From the NCBI RefSeq assembly GCF_022539255.1, contig NZ_JAKZBV010000002.1:62001-126000 (forward strand): DNA of 64,000 bases, given 5' to 3'. The DNA is from Sinomonas terrae. GTDB taxonomy: Bacteria; Actinomycetota; Actinomycetes; Actinomycetales; Micrococcaceae. A model generated the notes under the pieces. That model had not been told where the DNA came from. It did not search any database and saw only the letters and a program-made list of their open reading frames with translations. Position numbers and translations under genes: made by a program. Positions 18,115-26,122 of this stretch are shown in pieces; within the stretch, counting starts at the first letter, position 1, and each line of letters starts with the position of its first letter.

Positions 18115-18200
18115 CGACCACAGTCTAGGTGCAAGGCACCTCCCCGATGGGACAACCAACATGACAAAGTCAGGAAGAATCACTCTCGGCGTGATCGGGG

Positions 18201-18787
18201 CGAGCCCTGCCCCGCGCAGATCGCTGCCATCGCCGGCTCGCCCGGGTGGGCCGAGAGCGTCGCCGAAGCGTTCGACGGCGGGGCGAGCGCTGTCGTCGTC
18301 AGCTCGCCTGCCACGCACGACGGCGCCGGATCCGCCGTGGGCAAGGCCGCGCCGCGCGTCGTGCTCGCGTGGGACTTCGCGGCCAATCCAGGCATCCTCG
18401 CCGCCGCAGTGCACCGACGACGACGGCGCTCCCCTGCGCGAGCTGGCCCGTCTCGCCGAGGCGGTCCTCGAGGTTCCCTCCGGCACAGACCTCACGGCCG
18501 CGGTCCTCGACGTGCTCGTCACCGATGCCGCCCCCGCCAGCCTGCGGCTGCGGATCCTGACCGACGACGGCGGGCTCACCGCCGTCGTGCCATGCCCGGA
18601 TACGGCCGCACCGGCCGAAGTCCGATTCGTCGGGCCGGACGGCGAACGCCTCCTCCCGACGCCCTGGGAAACCGCCCGCCGCGCAAGCTGGCGGCGGGCC
18701 GTGGCGATCGCCGCCGGGGAGGCCCTCTCAGGCGACCTCGCCGGGCTCCACCGGGTCACCCCGCTTGCCGCAGCCGCTCTCGGCTGA
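18201..18787 (+). pseudogene. Frameshifted gene remnant between the two repeat copies
   Basis: Coding-like sequence with no intact frame. The first part reads CPAQIAAIAGSPGWAESVAE and on to VVLAWDFAANPGILAAA in one frame; after about 18408 the sense continues in another frame as DDDGAPLRELARLAEAVLEV down to the stop at 18787. The 5' end is replaced by repeat copy 1. Alanine-rich and acidic, possibly a C-terminal part of a Gfo/Idh-like oxidoreductase, but I do not recognise it firmly. It is non-functional as it stands. Confidence 0.5.
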
Positions 18788-18852
18788 GGCAAAGTCTTTC
18801 CCTGCCATCCCATCCAACCCCCACACCCACCCTCAACGATGAAGGACACGCC

Positions 18853-19014
18853 ATGACCTCTTCGCGCCCCGCGCTCTCACGTCAAGGTGATCCGCTGGGC
18901 CTGCGCGGGACCGCGTGGGAGCAGGAGTCCGTCTTCGCGCAGCGAGAGCAGCACTGCCTGGCCGAGCCGAGGTCGGCGAAACGGCGGAAGACCGTCGCGA
19001 TCGCCTCCACGACG
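18853..19014 (+). pseudogene. 5' remnant of an unrecognised gene, cut by repeat copy 2
   Basis: An ATG at 18853 preceded by GAAGGACA (plausible ribosome site) opens a frame reading MTSSRPALSRQGDPLGLRGT. It would be the gene following the remnant ending at 18787. Sense then seems to slip frame (AEVGETAEDRRDRLHDG reads in another frame), and everything after 19014 is replaced by the repeat. No function can be assigned. Confidence 0.3.
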
Positions 19015-19165
19015 GGGATCCTGCGATGATCTGCGGCCGCGCTTGCCGCCGATGGAAGTCCGTTGTTGGTGCCCTCAGACATCCATGGCCTCCCTAGAGA
19101 TGTCCCCCGTCAGGGCGGGGATGGGATGGGTTTCGTCTCGATCCGCTGCCGTCTTCCGAAAGTGG

Positions 19166-19193
19166 TTGACGTCACAGCGTGTACCGGAATAAT
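19166..19193 (+). promoter_or_regulatory. Promoter of the transporter operon (TTGACG-N16-AATAAT)
   Basis: TTGACG at 19166-19171 and AATAAT at 19188-19193 with 16-bp spacing, about 90 bp upstream of the solute-binding protein ATG at 19281. The leader between contains the inverted repeat at 19209-19232, where a bound repressor could block transcription. Confidence 0.6.
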
Positions 19194-19208
19194 CTGTAAA
19201 TCACCCAC

Positions 19209-19232
19209 GGATTGTCAATCAATCTACAATCC
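19209..19232. promoter_or_regulatory. Inverted repeat, candidate regulator operator (copy 2)
   Basis: Same GGATTGT-N10-ACAATCC as at 18091-18114, located 15 bp after the -10 element. Conservation while neighbouring bases changed supports a functional site. Candidate ligand-responsive regulator: the GntR/FCD protein at 22712-23443. Confidence 0.5.
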
Positions 19233-19280
19233 GGACCACAGTCTAGGTGCTTGGCACCTCCGTCCGATTGGACAACCAAC

Positions 19281-20123
19281 ATGACAAAGTCAGGAAGAAT
19301 CACTCTCGCCGTGATCGGGGTCCTCCTGATCGCGCTGGTTGCGGGATACCTGGGCAGCATGCTGCGAGGAGGCAGCGCTGCCGCCACCGCAGACCAGGGA
19401 TCTTGGATCAAGAAGGTCCAGAGCCAGGGCGAGCTCAGGGTCGGGGTCGCCATCTCGGCGCCGATGACCGTCCAGGACTCAAACGGCAACCTCGGCGGCC
19501 CGAACCTGATCCCACTTGAAGACCTGGCCAAGCAGCTGGGGGTCAAGCTGACTCCGGTTGCGGCCTCGTGGGGCAACATCGTGGCCGGCCTGCAGGCAGG
19601 ACGATACGACGTTGCCGCCAACCTCAACTCCACCCTCGAGCGGGCCAAGGCGATCCAGTTCACCAACTCGGTCTACGAGTACCCGGCCGTCTACGTCGTC
19701 AAGGCTGACTCCCCGTGGACCTCGTCGCAGCAGCTGATCGACTCGAAGCAGCAGGTCGTCAGCGCATCCGGCTCCGCCGAGGACGCCGCGATCAAGGCCA
19801 CCGGCACCCCGGTCCTGGAAGTGGGCGACTGGACCAACGCATTCCAGGCGCTCGACGCCCATCGTGTCGCTGCCGAGTTCACCGACTCCGGCACGGCGCA
19901 GGCGCAGGTCGCGTCCCACCCGGACTACAAGATCATCCTCCCGAGCCCTTCGATCTACGAGGGCGGTGCGGCGTACGGCATGCCAGACAGCACCGACCCC
20001 CGCTCCATGCAGCTCGTCAACCTCGCGATCTACAACGCCCAGATCAACGGCGAGCTGACGCGCGCTTACCAGAAGGTCGACTACCGGCCCGGCAACGACC
20101 TCGGCGACTACCTCAAGAAGTAG
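19281..20123 (+). CDS. Amino-acid ABC transporter substrate-binding protein (family 3)
   Basis: 280 residues from ATG 19281. The N-terminal hydrophobic segment (ITLAVIGVLLIALVAGYLGS) acts as signal or anchor; no lipobox cysteine follows, so it is probably anchored or released. The mature domain is the SBP_bac_3 fold: VQSQGELRVGVAISAPMTV near residue 45 and LQAGRYDVAANLNSTLERA near 100, as in polar amino-acid binding proteins. It is followed by a permease and an ATPase, making a complete uptake system. Substrate is probably the amino acid degraded by the flanking enzymes. Confidence 0.92.
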   Translation: MTKSGRITLAVIGVLLIALVAGYLGSMLRGGSAAATADQGSWIKKVQSQGELRVGVAISAPMTVQDSNGNLGGPNLIPLEDLAKQLGVKLTPVAASWGNIVAGLQAGRYDVAANLNSTLERAKAIQFTNSVYEYPAVYVVKADSPWTSSQQLIDSKQQVVSASGSAEDAAIKATGTPVLEVGDWTNAFQALDAHRVAAEFTDSGTAQAQVASHPDYKIILPSPSIYEGGAAYGMPDSTDPRSMQLVNLAIYNAQINGELTRAYQKVDYRPGNDLGDYLKK

Positions 20124-20145
20124 CCGAACAAGAAGGGTCATTCCT

Positions 20146-20922
20146 GTGAACGGATACAACTTCGACTGGTCCTTGATCTGGCACTCCATGCCAGCGCTCC
20201 TCCAAGGACTGGTGACAACACTCGAGCTCGCGGTCGTCGTGATCGTCTGCGCGATGATCCTCGCCGTCCCGCTCGCGCTGGCCCGCATGGCCAAGGTCGA
20301 GCCACTGCGGTGGGCTGCGCAGGGATACATCGAGATCTTCCGCGGCACGCCCATGCTGGTCCAGCTGTTCTGGATCTTCTACGCCATGCCCGCCCTGACC
20401 GGCCTCGCCCTCCCCGGCTTCGTGTCCGCAGCGATCGCACTCACCGCGAACCTCACGGCCTTCATGGCAGAGGCCTACCGGAGCGGCTTCCAGGCGGTCC
20501 CGGCCGAGCAGATCGAGGCAGCCCAGATGCTGCGCCTCTCCAAACTCCAGCAGCTGAGGCACATCATCCTTCCCCAGGCCCTGCGCCAGCAGATCCCGGT
20601 GATCCTGTCCCTGAACATCTCGATGTTCAAGGACACCGCCCTGGTCTCCACCATCGCGGTCTCCGACCTGACCTTCCAGGCGAACTCGATCGCCACCCAG
20701 TCCTACCGGGCCCTGGAGCTCTTCACCGCCACGGCCGTGATCTACTTCGCCATCGCCTTCCCGGTGTCGCTGCTGACCAGCCACCTCGAGCGCCGGGGCA
20801 TGGAGGGCCCCAAGGGCAAGGCCGCAGACCTGAAGCGCAGGACGCTCCTGCCCTCCCTGCCCCTGCCCGCGGCCAAGAAGGACCTTGTCCAATCCGACGG
20901 TTCGACCATTCGAGAGGTGTGA
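20146..20922 (+). CDS. Amino-acid ABC transporter permease (HisM/GlnP type)
   Basis: 258 residues, GTG start with AAGAAGGGTC upstream. Several membrane segments are visible, and the polar amino-acid permease signature EIFRGTPMLVQLFWIFYA lies at about 62-79, with the EAA loop EAAQMLRLSKLQQLRHIILP at about 125-144, which contacts the ATPase. A single permease gene implies a homodimer. The charged C-terminal tail (about 225-258) is longer than usual. Confidence 0.93.
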   Translation: MNGYNFDWSLIWHSMPALLQGLVTTLELAVVVIVCAMILAVPLALARMAKVEPLRWAAQGYIEIFRGTPMLVQLFWIFYAMPALTGLALPGFVSAAIALTANLTAFMAEAYRSGFQAVPAEQIEAAQMLRLSKLQQLRHIILPQALRQQIPVILSLNISMFKDTALVSTIAVSDLTFQANSIATQSYRALELFTATAVIYFAIAFPVSLLTSHLERRGMEGPKGKAADLKRRTLLPSLPLPAAKKDLVQSDGSTIREV

Positions 20923-20924
20923 CG

Positions 20925-21728
20925 ATGACCGTGACCAAGGAAGAACAAGAAGTCGAGTGCCAGGCCCAGATCGCCGGCCAAAACCATCTCCTCTCGGCCC
21001 GGGGGCTGTGCAAGACCTTCCGCGATGAGGCAGTGCTGGACGATGTCGATTTTGACATCGACGCCGGCGAGGTCGTCGTCATCATCGGCCGCAGCGGTTC
21101 CGGCAAGTCCACTCTGCTCAGGGCCGTGGCCGGCCTCACCGAGCCCGAAGCCGGGGACGTGTGCCTGAACGGACGGCTGGTCCGCCGCAACGGCGAGAGG
21201 ACCCCGGAGTGGGAGCAGGGAGCGTCCCAGGTGGGGATGATCTTCCAGAGCTACACCCTCTGGCCCCACATGGACGTGATGTCGAACCTGACACTCGCGC
21301 CCCGCAAGGTGCTGAACATGGGCAGGGCCGAGGCCAGAGAGCGGGCCATCACCGCCCTGGGCGAGGTCGGCATGGGCTCCTACTGCGACGCGCAGGTGTC
21401 GCAGCTCTCCGGCGGCCAGCGCCAGCGGGTCGCCATCGCCCGCGCACTCATGATGCGCCCGAAGCTCCTGCTGTGCGACGAGATCACCTCAGCCCTCGAC
21501 CCGCCCGTCGCCGCCGAGGTGCTCGGCGTCCTGACTCGCCTGAAAGACGAGGAGGGCCTCGCGATCGCCCTGGTAACCCATGACATGGCCTTCGCCGCCA
21601 AGGCCGCGGACCGCGTCATGTTCTTCTCCCACGGCAAGGTCAAGGTCAACGCCACCCCCAAGGAGGCCTTCGAACAGTGCGAGGTCGAAGAGCTGAGGCA
21701 GTTCGTCGACGCCGTGCGCTTCGGCTGA
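20925..21728 (+). CDS. Amino-acid ABC transporter ATP-binding protein
   Basis: 267 residues from ATG 20925, two bases after the permease stop. Walker A GRSGSGKST, Q-loop in MIFQSYTLWPHM, signature LSGGQRQRVAIARAL, Walker B LLLCDEITSALDP and switch His in ALVTHDM are all present. A GlnQ/HisP-type ATPase that powers the transporter. A 27-residue N-terminal extension rich in Glu and Gln precedes the ABC domain. Confidence 0.94.
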   Translation: MTVTKEEQEVECQAQIAGQNHLLSARGLCKTFRDEAVLDDVDFDIDAGEVVVIIGRSGSGKSTLLRAVAGLTEPEAGDVCLNGRLVRRNGERTPEWEQGASQVGMIFQSYTLWPHMDVMSNLTLAPRKVLNMGRAEARERAITALGEVGMGSYCDAQVSQLSGGQRQRVAIARALMMRPKLLLCDEITSALDPPVAAEVLGVLTRLKDEEGLAIALVTHDMAFAAKAADRVMFFSHGKVKVNATPKEAFEQCEVEELRQFVDAVRFG

Positions 21729-21785
21729 AGCCCGAAACGGCCAGATTTCCATCCCGCTGAAAGTAAAAAGGAAAGAAAAAAGCAC

Positions 21786-22697
21786 ATGTCAAATGAACTC
21801 AAGGGCCTCATGGTCGCACTCATCACGCCGTTCACCGAGGACGGGACCCAGATCGACGCGGAGGCGTTCACCGACCTCATCAACCGGCAGATCGAGGCCG
21901 GCGTGCACGGGCTCGTTGTCAACGGCAGCACTGGCGAATTCGCCTCGATGTCCGTGGAGGAGCGAAAGGAGGCCGTGGAGATCTCAGTCAGGGCCGCCGC
22001 AGGCCGCGTCCCCGTCGTCGCCGGAACCAGCGGACTCACGACCAAGGAAGCCATCGAGCTCACCGAGCACGCCGCACGCGCAGGAGCCGACGCCGTGATC
22101 GTGGTCCCGCCCTTCTACGACGCACCGAACCTCGACGAGCTCAAGGACTTCCTCACCGCAGTCTGGGAGGCCGGTCAGCTCCCGATCATGTACTACAACC
22201 TCCCCGGCGTCTCCGGGGTCCAGCTCTCCCCCAGCGAACTGGCCAGCCTCGGCAACATCCCCGGGGTCAAGTACATCAAGGACACCTCCGGGGACGGCCC
22301 GGGCCTCACCGAGCTGCTCGTGAAGTACTCCGACGCCATCACCACGTTCAACGGCTGGGACACCCTGACCTTCTTCGGGCTAGCCAGCGGAGCCAAGGGC
22401 GCCGTATGGGGCGCGGTCAACATCTTCCCGGACCTCGCGGTCGAACTATGGGAGACGCTGGCCGTCAAGCAGGACCTGGCGGCGGGCCGGGCACTGTGGG
22501 CTAAGATCTGGCCCATCTGCGAATATCTCGACCACTTCAACTACGCCGCATCGGTCAAGGCGGGAGCAAGGCTGACCGGCGCCAAGACAGGTCCCGTCCG
22601 GGCGCCCTTCCACGATCTCACCGAGGCCGAATCCGAGACACTCGCAGGGCTCCTGCGCGACGCGGGAGTCGCCCTCGCGGTTCCGTCCGCCCTCTAG
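21786..22697 (+). CDS. DapA-family Schiff-base lyase/dehydratase
   Basis: 303 residues, ATG with AAGGAAAG upstream. TIM-barrel family with the Schiff-base lysine K165 in VKYIKDTSGD and the catalytic Tyr in IMYYNLPG (136/137); GSTGEFASM near 48-56 binds the 2-oxo acid carboxylate. DapA relatives in catabolic clusters include hydroxypyrroline-carboxylate deaminase (hydroxyproline pathway) and 2-keto-3-deoxy sugar-acid dehydratases or aldolases. A proline racemase-family gene in the same element favours the first and the IlvD-family dehydratase favours the second. I cannot decide from sequence alone. It is probably not DapA itself. Confidence 0.85.
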   Translation: MSNELKGLMVALITPFTEDGTQIDAEAFTDLINRQIEAGVHGLVVNGSTGEFASMSVEERKEAVEISVRAAAGRVPVVAGTSGLTTKEAIELTEHAARAGADAVIVVPPFYDAPNLDELKDFLTAVWEAGQLPIMYYNLPGVSGVQLSPSELASLGNIPGVKYIKDTSGDGPGLTELLVKYSDAITTFNGWDTLTFFGLASGAKGAVWGAVNIFPDLAVELWETLAVKQDLAAGRALWAKIWPICEYLDHFNYAASVKAGARLTGAKTGPVRAPFHDLTEAESETLAGLLRDAGVALAVPSAL

Positions 22698-22711
22698 AAA
22701 GGCTGGGAAAG

Positions 22712-23443
22712 ATGACTGGCGCCGATCGGGGCCGTACCAATGGCTCGCGGGGGTCGAACGGCACAGGGCTCAAGCTGCCCGCGGTGCAATCGACGACCCG
22801 GCGCAATGAGACCACGGAACTCCTCAGACGCGCGTTCCTGAGGGGAGAGCTCGTGCCGGGACAGCGCCTCAAGGAGATCGAACTGTGCGCTGCCCTGAAC
22901 ATCACTCGCCCCACCCTGCGCGAGGCGATGGGACAGCTCATCCACGAGGGCATCCTCGTGCAGGTTCCCTACAAGGGCGTGAGCGTGGCCGAACTCAGTC
23001 CAGAGGAGATCCTCGACGTCGCCGAGATCCGGTTCGCACTGGAGTCCCAGGCGGCCCTTCGCATAGCGAAGCAGGAAGACGGGCACGGACTGGCGGCGCT
23101 TCGCCAGGCCCTGAACGACCACATCGAGGCCCTGGACGCCGGCGACGAGGTGGAGGCCGACCTCGCCCATCTCGAGCTCCACCGCGTCATGTACGAGGCA
23201 TCGGACAGCCCCCTGCTCACGCGCATCTGGCCGCTGATCGCAGCGCGCATCCAGATGGCGATCATGACGGACTACGCGGCCCGGCATGATCCTGCCCGGG
23301 ACAAGGAACTGCACACCCGCCTGGTGTCAGTCATCGAAAACGGCGACGAAACCGAGATCGTAGACGAGATACGGCGGCACGTCATCGAGAGTGCCGAGGA
23401 GATCGTCTACGTAATCGGCTCGCGGATAGCGCGCACACCCTAG
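22712..23443 (+). CDS. GntR-family regulator with FCD ligand domain
   Basis: 243 residues, ATG 22712, 15 bp after the DapA-family stop. N-terminal winged helix (LLRRAFLRGELVPGQRLKE, ALNITRPTLREAMGQL, GILVQVPYKGVSV, residues about 36-93), then an all-helical FCD domain with metal-binding-type histidine (HLELHRVMYE near 152) that senses a small acid. Being inside the cargo it most likely controls the divergent catabolic operons through the conserved inverted repeats at 18091 and 19209. Its own gene is followed by two strong hairpins. Confidence 0.9.
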   Translation: MTGADRGRTNGSRGSNGTGLKLPAVQSTTRRNETTELLRRAFLRGELVPGQRLKEIELCAALNITRPTLREAMGQLIHEGILVQVPYKGVSVAELSPEEILDVAEIRFALESQAALRIAKQEDGHGLAALRQALNDHIEALDAGDEVEADLAHLELHRVMYEASDSPLLTRIWPLIAARIQMAIMTDYAARHDPARDKELHTRLVSVIENGDETEIVDEIRRHVIESAEEIVYVIGSRIARTP

Positions 23444-23523
23444 CCCGCCCATCGCGGTTCGTTGTTGGACGCCTGACGAGCCTTGGCGATCCCGAAGCTC
23501 CACGATCCCGCCGGGGAGAACCG

Positions 23524-23560
23524 GCCCCTCCTTCCTGGGACAAACACAGGAAGGAGGGGC
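23524..23560 (+). terminator. Terminator after the GntR-family gene
   Basis: GCCCCTCCTTCCTG pairs perfectly with CAGGAAGGAGGGGC (14 bp, 9-nt loop), followed by TTCC. Located 80 bp after the regulator stop, it should end the transporter operon. Confidence 0.8.
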
Positions 23561-23615
23561 TTCCGAGGCGATCGCAAGGCTTCCAGAGGGATGAGCGCAC
23601 CGAGGGCCGAAGTGC

Positions 23616-23657
23616 CGGCGGGAGCCGTCAACCCGACAGGCGCGACGGCTCCCGCCG
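23616..23657 (+). terminator. Second hairpin in the 347-bp gap before the dehydratase genes
   Basis: CGGCGGGAGCCGTC pairs with GACGGCTCCCGCCG (14 bp, 14-nt loop). With the hairpin at 23524 it fills most of the 23444-23790 gap. The rest of the gap shows no gene. It may be a backup terminator or a leader structure for the next two genes. Confidence 0.6.
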
Positions 23658-23790
23658 GGCTTCCCCTTCTCGCCGGCGATCCGGCGGACCACGACGTCCT
23701 GACCGGAGCAAGGCCGTTGCAGCCCGCCGCGAAGTCGCGGCGCCGCTCAAGGCGAATGCCTTTTCCATCATTCTTGTAAGGAGACTCACT

Positions 23791-24084
23791 ATGTCCCACG
23801 GCACAGCCAGGGTCTACTCGTGTGAAGAACTCAGGTGTGGGGATGAGATCCAAGCCCAGTTCGGAGGCGTCGTCCGGTTCCACGGACACGTCATCGAGCT
23901 CCACCGGCCGATGGAGCTCCTGTGGGCCGTCGACGCAATCGGCGAGCGGCGCATCATCGAGATCAAGAAGTACACCGTGTACCGCCTGAACGAGGTCGAT
24001 GACTCACGCCAATACATCCGCGGCACGCAAGAAACGGCGCCGGCACCTGAACTCGCCAATGGAATTGGGATGATGCCGCTGTGA
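23791..24084 (+). CDS. Small hypothetical protein coupled to the dehydratase gene
   Basis: 97 residues, ATG with AAGGAGAC upstream (a very good ribosome site). Beta-rich sequence with FHGHVIELHRPMELLWAVDA and RRIIEIKKYTVYRL; no membrane segment. It overlaps the following GTG start by 4 bp, so the two are translated together. I do not recognise the family. Small proteins paired with IlvD/Edd enzymes have no general role known to me; the tight coupling suggests a partner of, or accessory to, the dehydratase. Confidence 0.65.
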   Translation: MSHGTARVYSCEELRCGDEIQAQFGGVVRFHGHVIELHRPMELLWAVDAIGERRIIEIKKYTVYRLNEVDDSRQYIRGTQETAPAPELANGIGMMPL

Positions 24085-25841
24085 AGGAGAATTCGATCGC
24101 GCAGGAAGCCAAAGGCGCCTGCGGTGAATGCGGCCTCCGCAGCCGAGTGTGGTTCGCGGGCGAGGGGACTGCCGGCTTCAACCATCGGGCGAACCTCAAG
24201 GCCGGCGGCCATCTGGGCGAGATGTTCGACGGGCGCCCCGTCATCGGCATCGCAAACTCCGCATCCGATCTGGTTCCTTGCAACTCCGGGCTCACCGAAT
24301 TGGCCGAGTGGGCGGTGCGGGGGGTCCTGGAGTCCGGCGGATTCCCCCTCGTCTTCCCCACGATGTCAATCGGAGACTCGATCATGCGGCCGAGCGGCAT
24401 GATGTACCGCAACCTCATGAGCATGGAGCTCGAGGAACTCGCCCGCAGCAACCCCATCGATGGGCTGGTCCTGCTGACCGGATGCGACAACACCGCGCCC
24501 GCCTACGTCATGGGAGCGGCGAGCACCGGCCTGCCGACCATGATGATCCATGCCGGACCCATGCTCAGCGGCAACTGGCGCGCCCAAGTGCTCGCCTCGG
24601 GCACCGATGTCTACCGCCTGAACGACCAAGCACGGATGGGCGATCTCGACGCCTCGGACCTCGACCAGGCCGAATACGGGATTTCACGGAGCGTCGGCAC
24701 CTGCAACACCATGGGTACCGCCTGCACAATGGGCGCAGTGCTCGAGGCGATGGGGCTATCGCTGATGGGGACCGCGAATATCCCTGCAGTCGATGCCCGC
24801 AAGAAGGCCGCCGCCCAACGCACGGGACGACGGATCGTCGAGCTGGTCCGAGACCGGATCGGCATCGCCGACATCCTCACGCCCGCCGCCTTCTACAACG
24901 GAGCCCGGACGAACGCCGCCATGGGCGGGGGGACGAATACAACCGCCCACCTCGTCGCGATCGCCGGCAGGCTCGGGGTGCCGTTCACCATCGACGATAT
25001 GGAAAAGCACAGCCGAGACGTGCCGCTGCTGGCGAACGTCAAGCCGTCAGGCGAGTACCTCATGGAGGACTTCTACAACGCGGGCGGGCAGGCCGCGCTC
25101 ATGAAGGCGATGGGAGAACTCCTCGACACAAGCGCTCCCACTGTGTCCGGCCGGACGATCGGAGAAGAGATCGCGTCGGCACGTATCTGGGACCCCAACA
25201 TCATCGCAACACCCGACCGGCCATTCAGTACCGCGCCGGCACTGGCAGTGCTGCGCGGCAACCTCGCGCCCCGAGGCGCGATCATCAAAGCGACGGCAGC
25301 GGATCCGCGCCTGCTCGACCATCGCGGCAAGGCGGTAGTCTTCGAATCGATCGAAGATCTTGATGCCCGGTTGGACAGCGATGAACTCGAAGTCGACGCA
25401 GACTCGGTCCTCGTGCTGCGCGGCATCGGCCCGAGGTCTTACCCAGGGGCACCAGAGCTTGGCAACATCAAGATCCCGCGCAAGCTGCTCGAGCAAGGCG
25501 TCACCGACATCATCCGCATCTCGGACGGGAGAATGAGCGGCACTGCCTTCGGCACGGTCGTGCTCCAGATAACTCCAGAAGCAGCAGTGGGTGGACCACT
25601 GTCCTTGATCCGCAACGGAGACATCATCCATCTCGATGTCGCAAACCGAAGGCTCGACGTGGAGTTGACCGATGACGAGCTCGAACTGCGGCGGCGCGAA
25701 TGGAGCCCAGCGGAGGACACGACGTCGCGAGGTTTTCGCCGGCTCTACATAGACCACGTACTCCAAGCCGACGAGGGCTTCGACTTCGACTTTCTCCGCG
25801 GCTCGTCAGGCGCGCCTCCCATGCTGCGCCGCCCCTATTGA
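24081..25841 (+). CDS. IlvD/Edd-family dehydratase (dihydroxy-acid or sugar-acid type)
   Basis: 586 residues from GTG 24081, overlapping the small gene by 4 bp. The Fe-S cluster cysteines are visible: C67 (DLVPCNSG), C135 (LTGCDNTAPA) and C208 (VGTCNTMGTACTM). The C-terminal swivelling domain includes RISDGRMSGTAFG. Members dehydrate 2,3-dihydroxy acids to 2-oxo acids: IlvD in branched-chain synthesis, others on arabonate, xylonate or galactonate. The location in a catabolic cargo and pairing with a DapA-family enzyme favour a sugar-acid-like or hydroxy-acid catabolic substrate. It is the last cargo gene before the right end. Confidence 0.88.
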   Translation: MKENSIAQEAKGACGECGLRSRVWFAGEGTAGFNHRANLKAGGHLGEMFDGRPVIGIANSASDLVPCNSGLTELAEWAVRGVLESGGFPLVFPTMSIGDSIMRPSGMMYRNLMSMELEELARSNPIDGLVLLTGCDNTAPAYVMGAASTGLPTMMIHAGPMLSGNWRAQVLASGTDVYRLNDQARMGDLDASDLDQAEYGISRSVGTCNTMGTACTMGAVLEAMGLSLMGTANIPAVDARKKAAAQRTGRRIVELVRDRIGIADILTPAAFYNGARTNAAMGGGTNTTAHLVAIAGRLGVPFTIDDMEKHSRDVPLLANVKPSGEYLMEDFYNAGGQAALMKAMGELLDTSAPTVSGRTIGEEIASARIWDPNIIATPDRPFSTAPALAVLRGNLAPRGAIIKATAADPRLLDHRGKAVVFESIEDLDARLDSDELEVDADSVLVLRGIGPRSYPGAPELGNIKIPRKLLEQGVTDIIRISDGRMSGTAFGTVVLQITPEAAVGGPLSLIRNGDIIHLDVANRRLDVELTDDELELRRREWSPAEDTTSRGFRRLYIDHVLQADEGFDFDFLRGSSGAPPMLRRPY

Positions 25842-25898
25842 ACCGGGTTGGGCTTTAATTAGTGCGCGGCACGGGGCAATGCTGGCCGCGCTCCGGGC

Positions 25899-25942
25899 GA
25901 CGGGGCAACAGAGCCAAGAGGACGAGGCAACAGAGCCAAGAG
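25899..25942. repeat. Two tandem 22-bp repeats near the right element end
   Basis: GACGGGGCAACAGAGCCAAGAG followed directly by GACGAGGCAACAGAGCCAAG AG, one mismatch. The inverse motif GTTGCC occurs twice near the left end (4241 and 4259). This inverted arrangement at the two ends suggests accessory recombinase binding sites. Confidence 0.65.
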
Positions 25943-26099
25943 CTTGCCCGTCCAAACGCCCGCTCGGGGCGATGAGCTCGGCTACGACCTGCGGCACGAA
26001 GCTGACGCTCTGGCGGATCTCGAAACGGGCGTGCGGGGGCGACCCAGCTTGGATCTAGGGTCGACCTCAGAGATCAGAGGGCAGCAACAGCGACATCTC

Positions 26100-26122
26100 G
26101 GAGGCACTCTGAGAGTGCCTCC
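26100..26122. repeat. Perfect hairpin near the right end of the element
   Basis: GGAGGCACTC, loop TGA, GAGTGCCTCC, about 105 bp from the umuC junction. It could be a terminator shielding umuC-side sequence or a recombinase-recognition structure. Confidence 0.55.

Larger units (their letters stand above)
17890..18200. repeat. Direct repeat copy 1: aldehyde dehydrogenase 5' end, control region, transporter 5' end
   Basis: This segment starts at GGGGATCCTGCGATGAT and ends at GTGATCGGGG. It recurs at 19015-19320 with a small number of substitutions and short indels. It contains the first ~70 bp of the aldehyde dehydrogenase gene (minus strand), the intergenic promoter region and the first ~40 bp of the solute-binding protein gene (ATG TCAGGAAG context, plus strand). 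Here the transporter frame is cut off after about 13 codons and runs into unrelated remnant DNA, so copy 1 drives only the aldehyde dehydrogenase operon leftward. Confidence 0.9.
19015..19320. repeat. Direct repeat copy 2 (functional transporter promoter)
   Basis: Second copy of the segment at 17890-18200, about 306 bp. Here the minus-strand aldehyde dehydrogenase start (MSEGTNNGLPS in place of MSEGTINGLQF) is a dead stub, while the plus-strand solute-binding protein start is intact. The two copies together thus divide the original divergent control region into one functional half each. Confidence 0.9.

Noticed and set aside
13313..22697. Complete 4-hydroxyproline pathway
   Set aside because: Epimerase-like, DapA-like and aldehyde dehydrogenase genes are present, but no D-hydroxyproline oxidase was found, so only a partial or different pathway is supported.
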